DNA from: Sclerodactyla briareus
Taxonomy: Eukaryota; Echinodermata; Holothuroidea; Dendrochirotida; Sclerodactylidae
Assembly (NCBI GenBank): GCA_026419785.1
Contig: JAODTK010005915.1
Span: 86,001 to 150,000 of the forward strand
Direction: 5' to 3'
DNA: 64,000 nucleotides
Shown: positions 26,676 to 37,654 of the stretch, piece after piece
Numbering within the stretch: position 1 is the stretch's first letter
Layout: every line of letters starts with the position of its first letter
Position numbers and translations under genes: made by a program
Notes under the pieces: generated by a model
Databases searched by the model: none
Seen by the model: only the letters and a program-made list of their open reading frames with translations
What the model was told of the DNA's origin: nothing

Positions 26676-28029
26676 AGAGTAGTCGAGATTCGCCAGTGTC
26701 CTTCCACACCAAAACTGAAACCTCTACAATTTCCGACAGAAGGACTCACTTCTTATCTGGTTTTAGCTACAAACGGGGATTCACGTCTTTCTTCCAGTTG
26801 CAGTACACTGGGGGTTTTTTTCTCCTTGCCCCAATTGCTTCAAAACAAAATCTACTGGGTTGTGGTACGGTTGCTTTCCGGGATCGAATGCCCAGGCATC
26901 TTGGCTAAAGTACAATTACCTAACCGACTTCTCGAACTGCCTTCGCCAGTTGTTGTTTTTTTTTTCTTCATAATATGTGGAATTTAACTGAATTTTATTA
27001 AGAAAGAAAGGTGTCAGGTTGTCGGGAAACGTTACCTGGGCGCCACGTCCTTGGTTAGTTTGTATAAATTATCCACCTCTTCGGAATCACAACACATTAG
27101 GGATGATACTTTGATGCCGACTTTATCAAGGTTCCGGAAGAAGTCATCTAATCGTATTGGTAGCAACTGGCGAAAAAGCGACGTCGACGTTCGCATGACG
27201 TTCACAATGAATAATTCTTCACATACATACAACACATACATACAATACCCTTTCGATATCGCTACGGTATATAGTTCACGGTTGATATGAAGATGTAAAA
27301 TAGTATCGATAGTATCGCGAGACGAATTTGTGGATGGCTCATGTAAACAGCCTTTTCCACCATTCGCCCGTGGAGCCAATTATACTTCACCGCCGGCCAC
27401 TAAGCGGAACGGAAAATTCTGTACGCCGGCCAGAGGTCACTGAAAGTAGGGCACGCGCGTATCGCCGGCGGACTCGCTTCCGGTCTCTTTTGTTTGACGC
27501 GCGTTCGAACGTGTCCGTTTGAGATGAATCAGTTTTATCTTTGACGGCGGTGATGCGGAAACGCAATGGCTTTTATGGAAGGCCAAAAAGGAAATATAAC
27601 AACAAAACCTTACTTTGGGGATGACAAGAAACGAGATTGCAAGTAAATGGTGTGAGATTTTGGCCAAAATAATACAACTCGTTAAGAGAAATTGAATTAG
27701 GCAGAGCTGTTCATACTGCCTTGCAGGTTGAAGGGGTAACACCCCTATGTTCCCACCTCCCAATATAAGATTAAGATTCGCGTTTATAGTCTTGTATCAA
27801 GGCCGCGCCTCTTCACACGATAGCGACGTAATCCCCTGGTCATCGATAACCTGATGAAGACCTTGCCCGCACTTGCCAGGGTGCACGTTCGCTCACGGCC
27901 TACTACACCCCTGGCGCCAACGCAAAGGCGGCGGCCTACTTCCGTTTAACCCTCGCAGGTACCACTTTAAACGTGGGTGGTGTAGCGTGAGACATCGAGG
28001 AGGGGGGGGAAGGAGGACATGCTGGTCTA

Positions 28030-28225
28030 ACAGCAATGCGGAAAAAACCTCGGGCTTTCACTGGAATTCGAACTCGCAATCTACTGATCTTGAGTCCGGA
28101 CTCTACCGACTGAGCTAATCCGCCTCCACTGAGCTAATCCGCCTCCACTGAGCTAATCCGCCTCCACTGAGCTAATCCGCCTCCACTGAGCTAATCCGCC
28201 TCCACTGAGCTAATCCGCCTACCGA
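28030..28225 (-). mobile_element. tRNA-derived SINE head with amplified 5' end
   Basis: On the minus strand the sequence starts GGCGGATTAGCTCAGTCGGT, which matches a tRNA 5' end with box A (TAGCTCAGTCGG, 28117-28106 region), and continues to GCGAGTTCGAATTCCAG, a box B-like word near 28063-28079. The anticodon and T stems do not pair, so it is a SINE or tRNA pseudogene rather than a working tRNA. Its 5' end is repeated six times in tandem on the upstream side, described separately. Confidence 0.6.
28112..28220. repeat. 19-bp tandem repeat, six units
   Basis: The unit GAGCTAATCCGCCTCCACT (plus-strand reading) recurs with an exact 19-base period at 28112, 28131, 28150, 28169, 28188 and 28207. 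The units are essentially identical. Each contains, on the minus strand, a box A-like TAGCTCAGTGG. The repeat is an expansion of the 5' end of the adjoining tRNA-derived sequence. Confidence 0.95.
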
Positions 28226-28389
28226 ATCTCTATTAATATTCGACTCACTTGTTCCCGACCTCCATAAGGCTGATTGATGAAGTCTGGTTACATAGTACAA
28301 GTCTTTAATACCGAGCGTACTAGTTGACACGCAATGAAGGTAGTCGATTCAGATGAGATATGTCGCATTCCATTACCCCCTTTCACCCT

Positions 28390-28640
28390 CGGTGTGGAAA
28401 GGGGGCGTCTCTATGTTTCGACCAGTCGGAATATGAGACGATGTCGTCGTTAAAAAAAAACTCTATGCTTCGACCAGTTTTTCCAACAGTCGGAACCACA
28501 AGGGAGCCCCCCCCCCCCCGGTCGCGACAGAACACAGAGAAGTTTTTCGAATAATTAAAAAGCTCTATATTCCGACCCTGTCGGAACATAGGGCGGTCGG
28601 AACATAGAGAGGTCGAAATATCGGGATGTAACCGTTTGGA
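28390..28640. repeat. Fold-back minisatellite with CGGAACATAGAG core
   Basis: The left part has CTCTATGTTTCGACCAGTCG and CTCTATGCTTCGACC in one orientation. The right part has GTCGGAACATAGGG, GGTCGGAACATAGAG and GGTCGAAATATCGGG in the other. The arms would form an imperfect hairpin, with a C-run (28507-28519) in the loop side. It is similar in build to the element 450 bases downstream at 29094-29487. Confidence 0.6.
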
Positions 28641-29093
28641 GGAATATTCGTTTATGTGAGTTCCCCAAACGGTAACGATCTGATACACTCTGCTGCGAAA
28701 AATTTCCAGGCTAAGATACGCTAGTGTTGTAAACCAGTGTTACCGTTGCGGAACAGCTTTGAGTTGAAACAGGGGACATGTGTGTCTCTTGGTGACCCTA
28801 ACGGAGCGCAGACGCTGAAGTAGGTCATCAAATCTTGCAGGGCTCATTCCAAATTAGCGGGAATGAATTTCGTCATTTGCACTTCGCAAACAGTCACTAA
28901 AGAGTGAAATTCCCCACTCATCTTTCTGGGGAATAGTGAAAGGTGAATGTACACCGCCTCTCCCTTTTCCTTTGATTATTCACAAACCCCGAATACAGCG
29001 CAAATACTTTCTAATCGTCAGAATCCATCATTTAGAAAATGATAATTTTGGAAAATTGTTTTGCACGTCATGTGGTAACTGACGGGGGCTACC

Positions 29094-29487
29094 CGATGTT
29101 CCCAGGGTTCGAGGTTCCCAGGGTTGATTCCCCGTTTTTGTTATATTTTAAGGATCCAGGAATTTACAGTTCGATTTACCAGGGTCGATGTTCCCAAGGT
29201 TCGATGTTCCCAGGGTAAGATGTTACCAGGGTTACCGATGTTCCCGGTTGTGTTATATTTTCGATGATCCATGAATTTAAGAGGTTCGATGTTCCCCAGG
29301 GTCGATGTTCCCAGGGGATCCTGCGATCATTAAAAAATATAACAAAAACGGGGAAGGAACACGAACCTGGGTACATCGAACCTTGGGAATATCAAACCTT
29401 GGGAACATCGGACCCTCGGGAACAATCGACCCTTGAGCATAATCGGACCCTGGGAACATCGAACCGTGAACATCGACCCTGGGAACT
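29094..29487. repeat. Fold-back element made of GATGTTCCCAGGG / CCCTGGGAACATC units
   Basis: About ten units of the form TCGATGTTCCCAGGG lie in the left arm (29094-29316) and about eight of the inverse form ACCCTGGGAACATCGA in the right arm (29360-29487). A spacer word, TTGTTATATTTT followed by GATCC and GAATTTA, occurs twice directly (29139-29167, 29249-29279) and once inverted (29317-29350). The whole is an imperfect palindrome centred near 29.32 kb. No coding capacity; it looks like a non-autonomous fold-back element or an inverted minisatellite. Confidence 0.75.
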
Positions 29488-30275
29488 TGAAATAGCCCTG
29501 TACTGACCAGCAAACAGGCCGCACACATCACGCCCTAGAAAGTAAAGGAATTGGAAGCGCCGTGAAAAAAAAACGTTCTAAAGTGCGACGGTCAGCCCCA
29601 ACGAATAAACAACGGAAACGGGAAAGTATGAACGTTGTGAAACGACTGGACGCCGGTCTTCACCGCCGGACTTGTCCGGCAGCGTCGATGTATGAACTGT
29701 GCTTAATGCGGAGGAACAGGTACGAGACAGTTCACGAGGGCATGAGAGTGCCCTCACTCAAATGAATTGATAATGTGATTACAGCCTTGTTTGAACGAAC
29801 ATTCTATTACTGTATATCGCCAAAAAGGTCTATATAGTTATAAGTGACTTTTACTTAGTGTATTAATTTTGAGGAGAAAACTGTAAACACTCTGATCAGT
29901 GATGGAAAAAAAGTAAATCCCCGGAAGAAGAATTCATTCCGGGAAAATTACAACTGAATATTACCCCCAAAATTGAAAGATTGCTCTCCAGGTTGCAAGA
30001 TTTCCTCCAGATGGCAAAATTTACTGAAAGGAGCTTACCCAAATTCCATTTTCACCCATGAATTCTGATACTCTAAACAAACAAAGTCTAAATAAAGTGA
30101 TACATAAATATGTAGCACATCCATTTTAGATGAAAATCCCAACTTAGTTGTGGCAATCTCTCTATATGTAAATATTTTTCTCTGCGAGTGCGGTTATCAT
30201 GCCATCATGCAACAAAGTTTTTTTTTTTTTTGTTCCTTTTTTTTCAAGTCATTAACTTCATTGTGTTCTGTTTCA

Positions 30276-30600
30276 GAGATATGGCGATAGATTTTGTGGT
30301 TAGGGTAAGGGCCGGCTACCAGCTGGGAAATTCCTCGAGAGCGATGTCCCAATGTATAGGCGCTGATATTGGCCGAAATTGGGGGGGGACTCGTAATGGT
30401 GGTGATACACTGTTCAAAACCACGAACGGAAGCAACGAAAACAATTTCAAAGGAATATTGCAAAGTAAAGTCCCAATCTTGAACAGATGAACTCGGCATG
30501 CAAATGGGTTTGTAGGAATGCGTGCAAAGCTGTCAAAAGTGAATAAAGGAAAATTGGACTTTGCTCTTGATGTGAACAAATTGTAATGGCGATATCTCAT
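30276..30600. mobile_element. MITE-like element with imperfect terminal inverted repeats (candidate)
   Basis: GAGATATGGCGAT at the left (30276-30288) and ATGGCGATATCTC at the right end (about 30586-30598) are inverted with 11 of 13 matches, and the pairing continues loosely into ATTTTGTGG versus ACAAATTGT. An inner pair around AAGTCCCAAT and ATTGGACTTT is also inverted. Size is about 325 bases with no coding capacity. Target-site duplication is not obvious. Confidence 0.35.
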
Positions 30601-30609
30601 GTCATATGC

Positions 30610-32850
30610 AAATTTTCAAAATGCATGTTTAAAGATGTGGTTGTAATTTTAAACATACAATAGCGGTCCAGTTGTTAAAATAGAAGGAGCTGCGACATCA
30701 ATCAATATCTGTTAAGTGACATGTGCCTAACCCAGCAAGTCTATCTATCAGAATATACATATGATATACTTTGGGCAAGTTATGAGACATTCTCATTTAA
30801 ATGCCTAGGGGACAATGTAGAACCCCACCCCATCGTCTAGCGTATAGCTCCAGATCCCGGACGAAAGTAGGAGTACAATACACCTATAAGGAGGTATTTC
30901 TAATTATGCGAGGGCGAAGCGGCAATGAAAAGAAGAAAATTGAAGATTAAATATATAAAAAACGTTTATCGATTGACAGACGATAGGCTTTCCACGGAAG
31001 CTGTTTTCTCCGGACTTTGGCATTACTTCATGTAAAAACCTTCGTCCACTATTCGCCCAGTGATGCGGCGAAGCATAAAGCCCTTTAAAGAAATGTCACG
31101 GAACAAAAACGGTTGGCTATTAGGTTGAAACCGCGATCAATTGGTGTTACTATAGCTCTATATTTCAAAACCCTAAAGGTGGATTCCATAAATGCTATAT
31201 AGCATTCGATTTGTGGAGATGGGGTTAGTTTCCAGGGGGGCAGAATTTATTACAGAGGAATTGAACTGCCAGTAAGCAAAGTGCCACTTGTACTTAACGC
31301 GTCGATGCCGAATATCTCGAATAGATTCTATGAAATAGCTTCCTCATACATGAGCCGCTACATTGTTATGGTCTAATTGTATGGTGTCCACATCCTTGGT
31401 TACGGTCATATGAAATATTAGCGTACCATTCGATTTGTTAACATTCATACGGCACCCCGCATCCGCACTTATCGAATTCCCACCTTAACACTTATAGTCG
31501 AAGATAACAGCAAAAGACCCACGTGGCGGCCTGGTAAATGATAAGATTTCCGTGATTCGATATGGGGGGCGGGCGAGATTTCAGTGTCACGAACGGTAAC
31601 TATCCATATGCCATCCCCACCAGTCAAAATGTAATCGATAGTGTAATTACAGAGTTGTTCGAACTGAAATGGTAAATCGGCATTGCGAGTAGTGTTTGGC
31701 CCTGTTCTGTTATAAATCGATCGCAAACAGGTCATGTTGATGATCGCGAGCTTTAGCTTACAATGATTAGTTGGAATTCCAACTCATATTTTGTATGAAT
31801 ACATAAAAAATATGAGTGAAATTGACAAATGAATAATGTAACACTTACATTTATTGAATGGAAATGTATTGGTATTAAATTCATTGTGTTCTTCTTCAAG
31901 GTCGGGGTTAGTGTTAGAGTCAGTGCATAATGTAAACTCTTCTGGAGCGTTCATTGTCTTACGTTCAGGTGCTGACATGGCTAAAAAAACCTTAAGTTTT
32001 GGGGGGTAAAACTCGAACACGTGTACATTTACAGAAATCATGAACGGAAAAACAACGGATAGCTATGTTGGAAGGTACTTGAAATAACTTATTGTGCGTA
32101 TTCAGATCTTCAAGGTGCATGGTACAAAATGCAATTGTCCATTTTAACCCACGCAAAAGGGGTACCGGTAGTTAAAATCGCCAGAGCTGTGAACCATCGA
32201 TCAATAATTGATAGATGATTGGGAGATATATCCAATTCCTAAGAACGTCTATGCTCATGCTTTCAGATCTCGGATGAGGCGGGAGTTCCACATAACGGGC
32301 TAGCCACACCAATCAAATAAATAATTAATTGGAGGTGAGGGATAATGGGGATGGAGATTAATTTGACAGGCTTAGGTAGTTTTCGTGGTTCAATCGTTTC
32401 GGCTTAGTTAGATTATTATTTGCATCTGTCAATTATAGTACAATAACTATTAAATTTCTAGTTTGAAGCACGAAACATGAATATGAGCTTTCCGTAATAT
32501 CGATGATTTTCTTGAATCCAGCTGTGGAGGGGAATTGTAAAACAAAACGAATGACTTCTCAGCCTAATAAGCCATACGGTAATATACCAATCCTCAGCAC
32601 GGTAATAAATATAAACCATATAGGGTTCTTGTCCATTCGCGTATACACGTACACTATATTTTTGCGCCGTCTTTTTTCAACGGTTCGCATGCTTGTCAGA
32701 ACTGTGGTGCTTGTTTTTGTGGTGTTTGTGTATTTCGTTCCCGTTTAACAAAAAAAAAAAACAAATTGCAACTAAATACAATTTATAGATAGGAAAAGGT
32801 TAAAAGCAAATATATACAATTTAAAATTAGTAAATAATTCGATGAAATTT
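30610..32850. other. Intron sequence without confident gene
   Basis: Most of this stretch shows nothing. A minus-strand frame at 31735-31469 contains a pattern reminiscent of the end of a LINE apurinic endonuclease (YTIDYIL, then about 12 residues, then VRDTEIS), discussed as a finding. A sequence near 30960-31040 resembles one near 24237-24310 (ATTGACAGACGATAGGC versus ATTGATAGACGATCAGC), suggesting a short dispersed repeat. Confidence 0.4.
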
Positions 32851-32864
32851 ATTGGAAGACTTGT

Positions 32865-34230
32865 TAGATGAGATCACTCAGAGTGTTATGTTGTATAAAA
32901 ATAGATGCTCTATACACGAAGGAGTTTTTGAAGGCTTGCACTCTATACTTGGGTGTTATTGCACGGTTCCGAAGATTATAACTAGTATGCACGGAGTGAT
33001 TTCAGCGCAGCATGAAGCAGATGCTTCTCATCTCGGTGAATGTGCTGGGCAAGTCTTATGAAATCACGTTGGCAGCACTATTAACCTTGTCCACCTAATC
33101 CAAGCTAAAATTCTGTCACAATATTTAAGGAATGCTCTGATCCTATGCTTATCACGAGATAGCAGAAACTGATACCATACAGGCATGGCGTCGTAAAGAT
33201 TGAGGTAAGATGATTGTAGTAATACTTTATGTCGAACATCCACTTTAAAGAAGGGACAGGATACATTAATGTAGATACTATATAGTAAACCTGTCTTAAT
33301 ATGTTAGAAACATGGTCAGTATGTCGTTTGCTGTCGATACGCAACCCGATTGTAGTATCTTGCACACGATCGACTGGAGAATCACCAATTACAAGGTGCT
33401 CTGACTTAGTTTCCACCCAATTAGACCAGCTGTTTAATGTTATATTTTCAAAAAGCAATCCCTTCGATTTTCGATTGGTTGAGGATGGAGATTTTTCTCT
33501 TCGTACTTGTTAGTAATATCATGAATAAAAGATTTATACATTTCATTGTCCCTAATGTGTGTCACCTTGTATAGTTTGTGCCGCAAATGGCGTATCGTCA
33601 GCATATTTGATAACAGAGCAGTTCGACCTGGCTTTAGTCATTGTATACATTATAAAAAGTAAGGCTGACAGTGGACCACCTTGCGGAACCCCGATCTTAA
33701 TATCAGAAGAATCCGAAAGACCTTTATCGATCTTGAGACTTTGTCTGACACCATGCACAAGTTGGCAAGCCAGTGAATAAGCCATGGTTGAATACCAAAA
33801 TGTGAAAGATCACTGATTAAATCATTAGCAAAACCTTGTTGAAAGCACTAGAAAAATCAGAAATAAACTTTGGGGCGACAGTAGGTCCGTACACTCAAAC
33901 CAAGGACAATCTGATGTATCAGAGTTAAAATAGCGTCTGAACATGACACCCCCTTCTTATAAAGCCAACTGGCAAGATCCCCAAATGCTAGAGCTCATCA
34001 CTGTAATATTTGGTAACAAAACCTTTTGCATGCAATTGAAAGCAATACTGGCAAGATCAATTGGACGGTAATTATTTACAACAGTAGGTTTTGGCACTTT
34101 CGGAATGGGTGCCGTTTTCGCATGCTTCCGCAAATCCGCATCCCCCTTTTCAGGTAATGAAGTACAAAAATACCAATTAGTTACTTGAGTCTTCAGTGGC
34201 ATCAAAATACAGCGCATATACACTAAAGTA
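32865..34230 (-). mobile_element. Decayed non-LTR retrotransposon (jockey/CR1-group LINE), 3' half
   Basis: In minus-strand order the element shows the start of a reverse transcriptase (APIPKVPKPTVVNNYRPIDL, about 34110-34050), the palm motifs GVPQGGPLS (33692-33666) and YADDT (33605-33591), a thumb-like region (LGLRIDSK-type, near 33340, and DHVSNILRQVYYIVSTLM), and a C-terminal end with YNLRNRAITPKYRV (about 32980) and NSFVYRAS. This order is that of the RT half of non-LTR elements. Several frameshifts separate the pieces, and no endonuclease was found upstream, so it is a dead copy, probably 5'-truncated. It lies in the receptor intron on the same strand as the gene. Exact clade is not resolved. 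Confidence 0.8.
33552..34223 (-). pseudogene. Reverse transcriptase domain of the intronic LINE (broken)
   Basis: Two open pieces (34223-33957 and 33785-33552) cover RT motifs 1-2 and the palm. The first ends with a stop after a degraded stretch; a gap of about 170 bases between them has lost the motif A region in recognisable form. The second keeps the catalytic Asp pair of YADD. The frame breaks and missing motif mean no active enzyme is encoded. Confidence 0.75.
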
Positions 34231-34732
34231 GAAAGGTAGAACCATGTTGGTAAAGCTGGTTATTCTGACTTGGTTTGCCCTTCTTGATATGACGAGCTCC
34301 TTTGATTTTGACTTCCAGGTCTGTGTTTCCACTGGCCAGTAATAGTTGCCACTCGGGCACATCGGCATTTTGTACTACAATACCCGAAGTGGGAGATGCG
34401 AACTCCGTGAACGTTGACCGATTCGCTCTTTTATTTGGTTCTATCACTGGCGGAACTTGCAGGAATACACCGTATCTAACATTCTGTGGCGCCGCACTTT
34501 CCAGTTGAGGAGAGGGGCTCGAGTGACTCAGTAAATAAGGGTCCAGAATTACGCGTCACAGATGCAACATGTAGATGCAGGGAAAGTATTTTCTATATAT
34601 TTCCTAGTACTGGCAAAATTCCGTAGGTGGCTTCCGTGCAACGGTACATTTTTTGCAGTTTTTATGGCATTCTCCGTTCACGAACTTCATCTTCGGGGGT
34701 CTATTCAAGGTTCGCTCAAAAATCTTTTTTTT

Positions 34733-34862
34733 TTTTTTTTTTGGGGGGGGGGCCAAACTACGGGACGACCTAATCATATCTCATGAGGTTCCCACCTACC
34801 CTCCCCCCTACCACCCCCCCCCCCCCCCCCCACCCCCCCCCCCCCCCCCCCCCCCCCCTCCC
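34733..34862. repeat. Low-complexity block: T-run, G-run and long interrupted poly-C
   Basis: T-run and GGGGGGGGG near 34725-34752 precede CCCCCCTACC and then C-runs of about 17 (34814-34830) and 26 bases (34833-34858). This is the longest homopolymer cluster of the window and may be inaccurately assembled. Confidence 0.9.
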
Positions 34863-35447
34863 ATATGTCCGCCCCTGGCGTTCGAAGGCGAGGAATTCCT
34901 TATTTTGCGGAATAAAGTATTCTCGTGTCGAGAACTCGTGTCGACAATTCCTTATTAATAGAATCATTTCCCTTACATGGAGAAAAAGGGATTACTGCTG
35001 AGTGGACACTATTGATCTCTACAAGGAATCATTCTATTATCTGTCTTCCAGTAGGTAATTTGGTAGGGAGGTCAAATCTCCCATTTCCCTCCCGATATAC
35101 ATCAAGTTGAAGAATTGAACTTATCTTAGGGAAACATGGGCATCATGACATGTACATATTTGGGAATCAGCATTTTATGAAACGATCCATAGTGCCACGA
35201 CTTTACTTTGAATTATCAGGTGAGACAAAACATTAATTACGCTTTATTTAATAAAGCTTCAAAGTTATTTTAACGATGGCATTTATATATCAGCGCGGTG
35301 TCTCTAGTTGATCATCCTTGAGTTGGTGTGTAATTCAACTACATTATCGGTTACATATTTTATGATATTTGTGATGAACTGCCGCAAGCTAACCTATTTT
35401 TTATCCGTCGTCATGACAAGACTTGGATGCATAAATTCGTTACTAAC

Positions 35448-36238
35448 CGATAAATAAAGTAGGGGAGCCAACAGATCGCAAAAAGAGCCACAAGGACAAT
35501 GACGGACCTGGCCAATCTGCGTCTAGCCTTGACTTGTTTGGTAGCGTCCCCACGACTCTCTCCCGGCATGTCGCGCGAGCTGGCTAACAGCTGGAGCGAG
35601 ACGATGAGTAAAACAGCGATATGATGATCAGCGGAAACACGTACAGGACTAGAAGCGGAAAAACCCCGGGGAGCGATCGCTATATTCTCTCCCCGTGAGG
35701 CAGGTAGAAGAAAGAGTGGCATCCCATAATCGGTGTTGATGTGCGCTAAATGAACACAGGGACAGCAGGATGGGTCGCAATGAGCCATATGAGGATAGCC
35801 AACACCGGGCGTGGCGCATGCCGTTTGCTACGCGAACGATGCATCGGGCGCACGATTGCGTTGTAACGGTCGTAACTGAGTGCCGCCAGCGTCAACACTG
35901 AGACACCCTCGGATAGAATGGGCATCGCCGTACTCATCTTACAGACGAACTCGCTGATGGATACACGACGTGGTGGTAGGATGCTACAGTGAACGGGACA
36001 TTCCAGAGGAGGAGTACGAAGTCCCCAGGGCGAAGGCAGGCGATGAGGGTTGTTGGGAAACGTTCCGCATGTACCACATTGAGGAGAACAATCAGCAATC
36101 AGAGTAGCCGTTACCTATAATACAAACAGTTCCAAAGAGGCCACATGAAGAAGGTCTCTATGATCTTATCATGTTCCCCACCTTCTCGATGGTGTCCCAG
36201 TCGCTATTCAGTGCGTAGAAAGGATCTATTGTAGCCAT
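35448..36238 (-). CDS. Peptide GPCR, upstream exon (N-terminus, TM1-TM6), with frameshifts
   Basis: Encodes a class A neuropeptide-type receptor similar to the bombesin/CCHamide/endothelin group. Reading starts at ATG 36238-36236 (MATIDPFYALNSDW), which gives a short N-terminus, so an earlier exon is possible. TM1 ends in IIGN; TM2 includes GDFVLLLWNVPFTVASY; the loop-1/TM3 Cys is in EFVCKM (35943-35941); TM3 has GVSVLTLAALSYDRYNAIVR with the DRY motif at 35871-35863; TM4 has AILIWLIA; TM5 has LYVFPLIIISLFY; the third loop contains MPGESRGDATKQVKARRRLA; TM6 has ALFAICWLPYFIYR with Cys of CWLP at 35473-35471. The exon ends after CG at 35448 with donor GTTAGT. About eight indels break the frame, near 36165, 36134, 36107, 36093, 35962, 35748, 35660 and 35588. 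All hallmark residues survive, so sequencing or assembly error is more likely than decay. Confidence 0.8.
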
Positions 36239-36239
36239 G

Positions 36240-37650
36240 ATCGTGGATAATTAGAACTTTTCTAGTAAATATAACAGATGTTCAAAATAAGCGCAACCAT
36301 TACGCTTCACTGTAGTGCCTTGATGGTCTATGATAACGATAATTTTACCATGATATAAATGTCAAATCCACCAATATTATCTCAGGAAACTCTTATCAGA
36401 AACACTACGTGAAAGAGTCTCTAATATGATGTTCTTCACATAATCACCTTTCAAATGGAATAAACAGGTGATTAATACATCGCAATCTCAAATGCGAAAA
36501 CAAATGCACTGTTCCCCGCTTCGGTGATAAATGCGTTCCTAAGAAAATGCTCAGCGATGCGGGTTTATATCTCAGAGCAGGTCCAAAGTAACAAAATAAT
36601 TCATACAGTTCACTCCTACTTCTTAATAAAAGTATTTGAGGATTTTGAAAGTTTTCCAAAAAAAGAAACATAGCCCTACGCGAAAGTTTCAGTAGTTATT
36701 TATCTTTGATATAACTCACAAGGTGATCCAAGAGTTGATCAATAATTTTTTTTTTCGGTCATGCAATAGATTATTAATCGCTTGTACTCGACGTTCGGTT
36801 TATTTCAAACCCGATCTGAATTCTTGCTGGCAAATGCAAGAATTTAGTGAGTGAGGTCCGAATGTAGAAAGTCTTGCGAACGCTGTGGGAAACTGTGATG
36901 GAATTCGTTGAATCCGATCCTTGGCTTATCATTGATTAAACAAGACAGTAACATGCGAGTCGTTTATATTTGCCCTGCCAATAAGTAAGGAAATCTCATA
37001 GAGGCGAACTGCAGGACACGGACACCCGCCCAAATCACTTCTTGCGTATCCGCGTCGTATAAGTATGATGTGCGGGCGGATAACGTGCTACACAAACAAA
37101 ATAAAACTTTCCTCGCTATGTCTGCTGATGGCGGGGTCTCTCTGAAACCGTCGCATGAAAATCGTCATATTAATTTATTGGCTTGTCAACGCCGGTGAAT
37201 CGCGCGAGATGATGGATAGATGTGCAATACTTAATTTAGTTCAAATAGAATCGGCCCGAGGCCAATCGAAATTTGAATTGGCGTGTATTGGTAATCGCTT
37301 CAACATGGTCTCTTAGCAGTTACTGGAATGAGTGCGTATCAATGTTATACGTTTATACCCAGAGGAGATTCACTCTGTGTTCGCATGACTTCTAAACAAT
37401 CACATCGCTCAATTAATCACTCATTCCTTCGCGATGCAATTTTTAGATCAACTGTTTACATATTTAAGCATATTCAATGTTTAGACTCAGCCAGTGGAGA
37501 AGATACTGGATTTCAACCGGACCCAGTGAGTGAATGGGTTTCTTGAAGAGGAAATGTCGTTATTGGCAGAATGTCAAAATATATTAACGATTTCTCAAGT
37601 CTCGCCGTTCAGTTGGAAGTGCCTTCTACGGTGATACATTCCACATAAGG
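36240..37650. other. Upstream flank of the receptor exon, no gene recognised
   Basis: Would hold the promoter or 5' exons of the receptor if its ATG is at 36238, but no TATA-box arrangement or additional receptor-like exon could be recognised. Reading frames are short. Confidence 0.5.
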
Positions 37651-37654
37651 ACAA

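Larger units (their letters stand above)
4314..35447 (-). other. Giant phase-2 intron of the receptor gene (about 31.1 kb)
   Basis: Inferred from a GTTAGT donor immediately after base 35448 and a TTGTTACAG acceptor before 4313 (minus-strand reading). Both cut after the second base of a codon, giving a CGG Arg at the junction. From CWLP in TM6 to NP in TM7 the joined protein spans 46 residues, close to the 44 of mammalian GRP receptor as I know it. An unseen small exon inside the intron is unlikely given this fit. The intron holds the LINE, SINE-like, fold-back and microsatellite elements listed separately. It remains possible that the exons come from two different gene copies. Confidence 0.7.

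Noticed and set aside
27851..27880. CTGATGA word as another hammerhead core
   Set aside because: No stem II with GAAA follows, and no outer stem.
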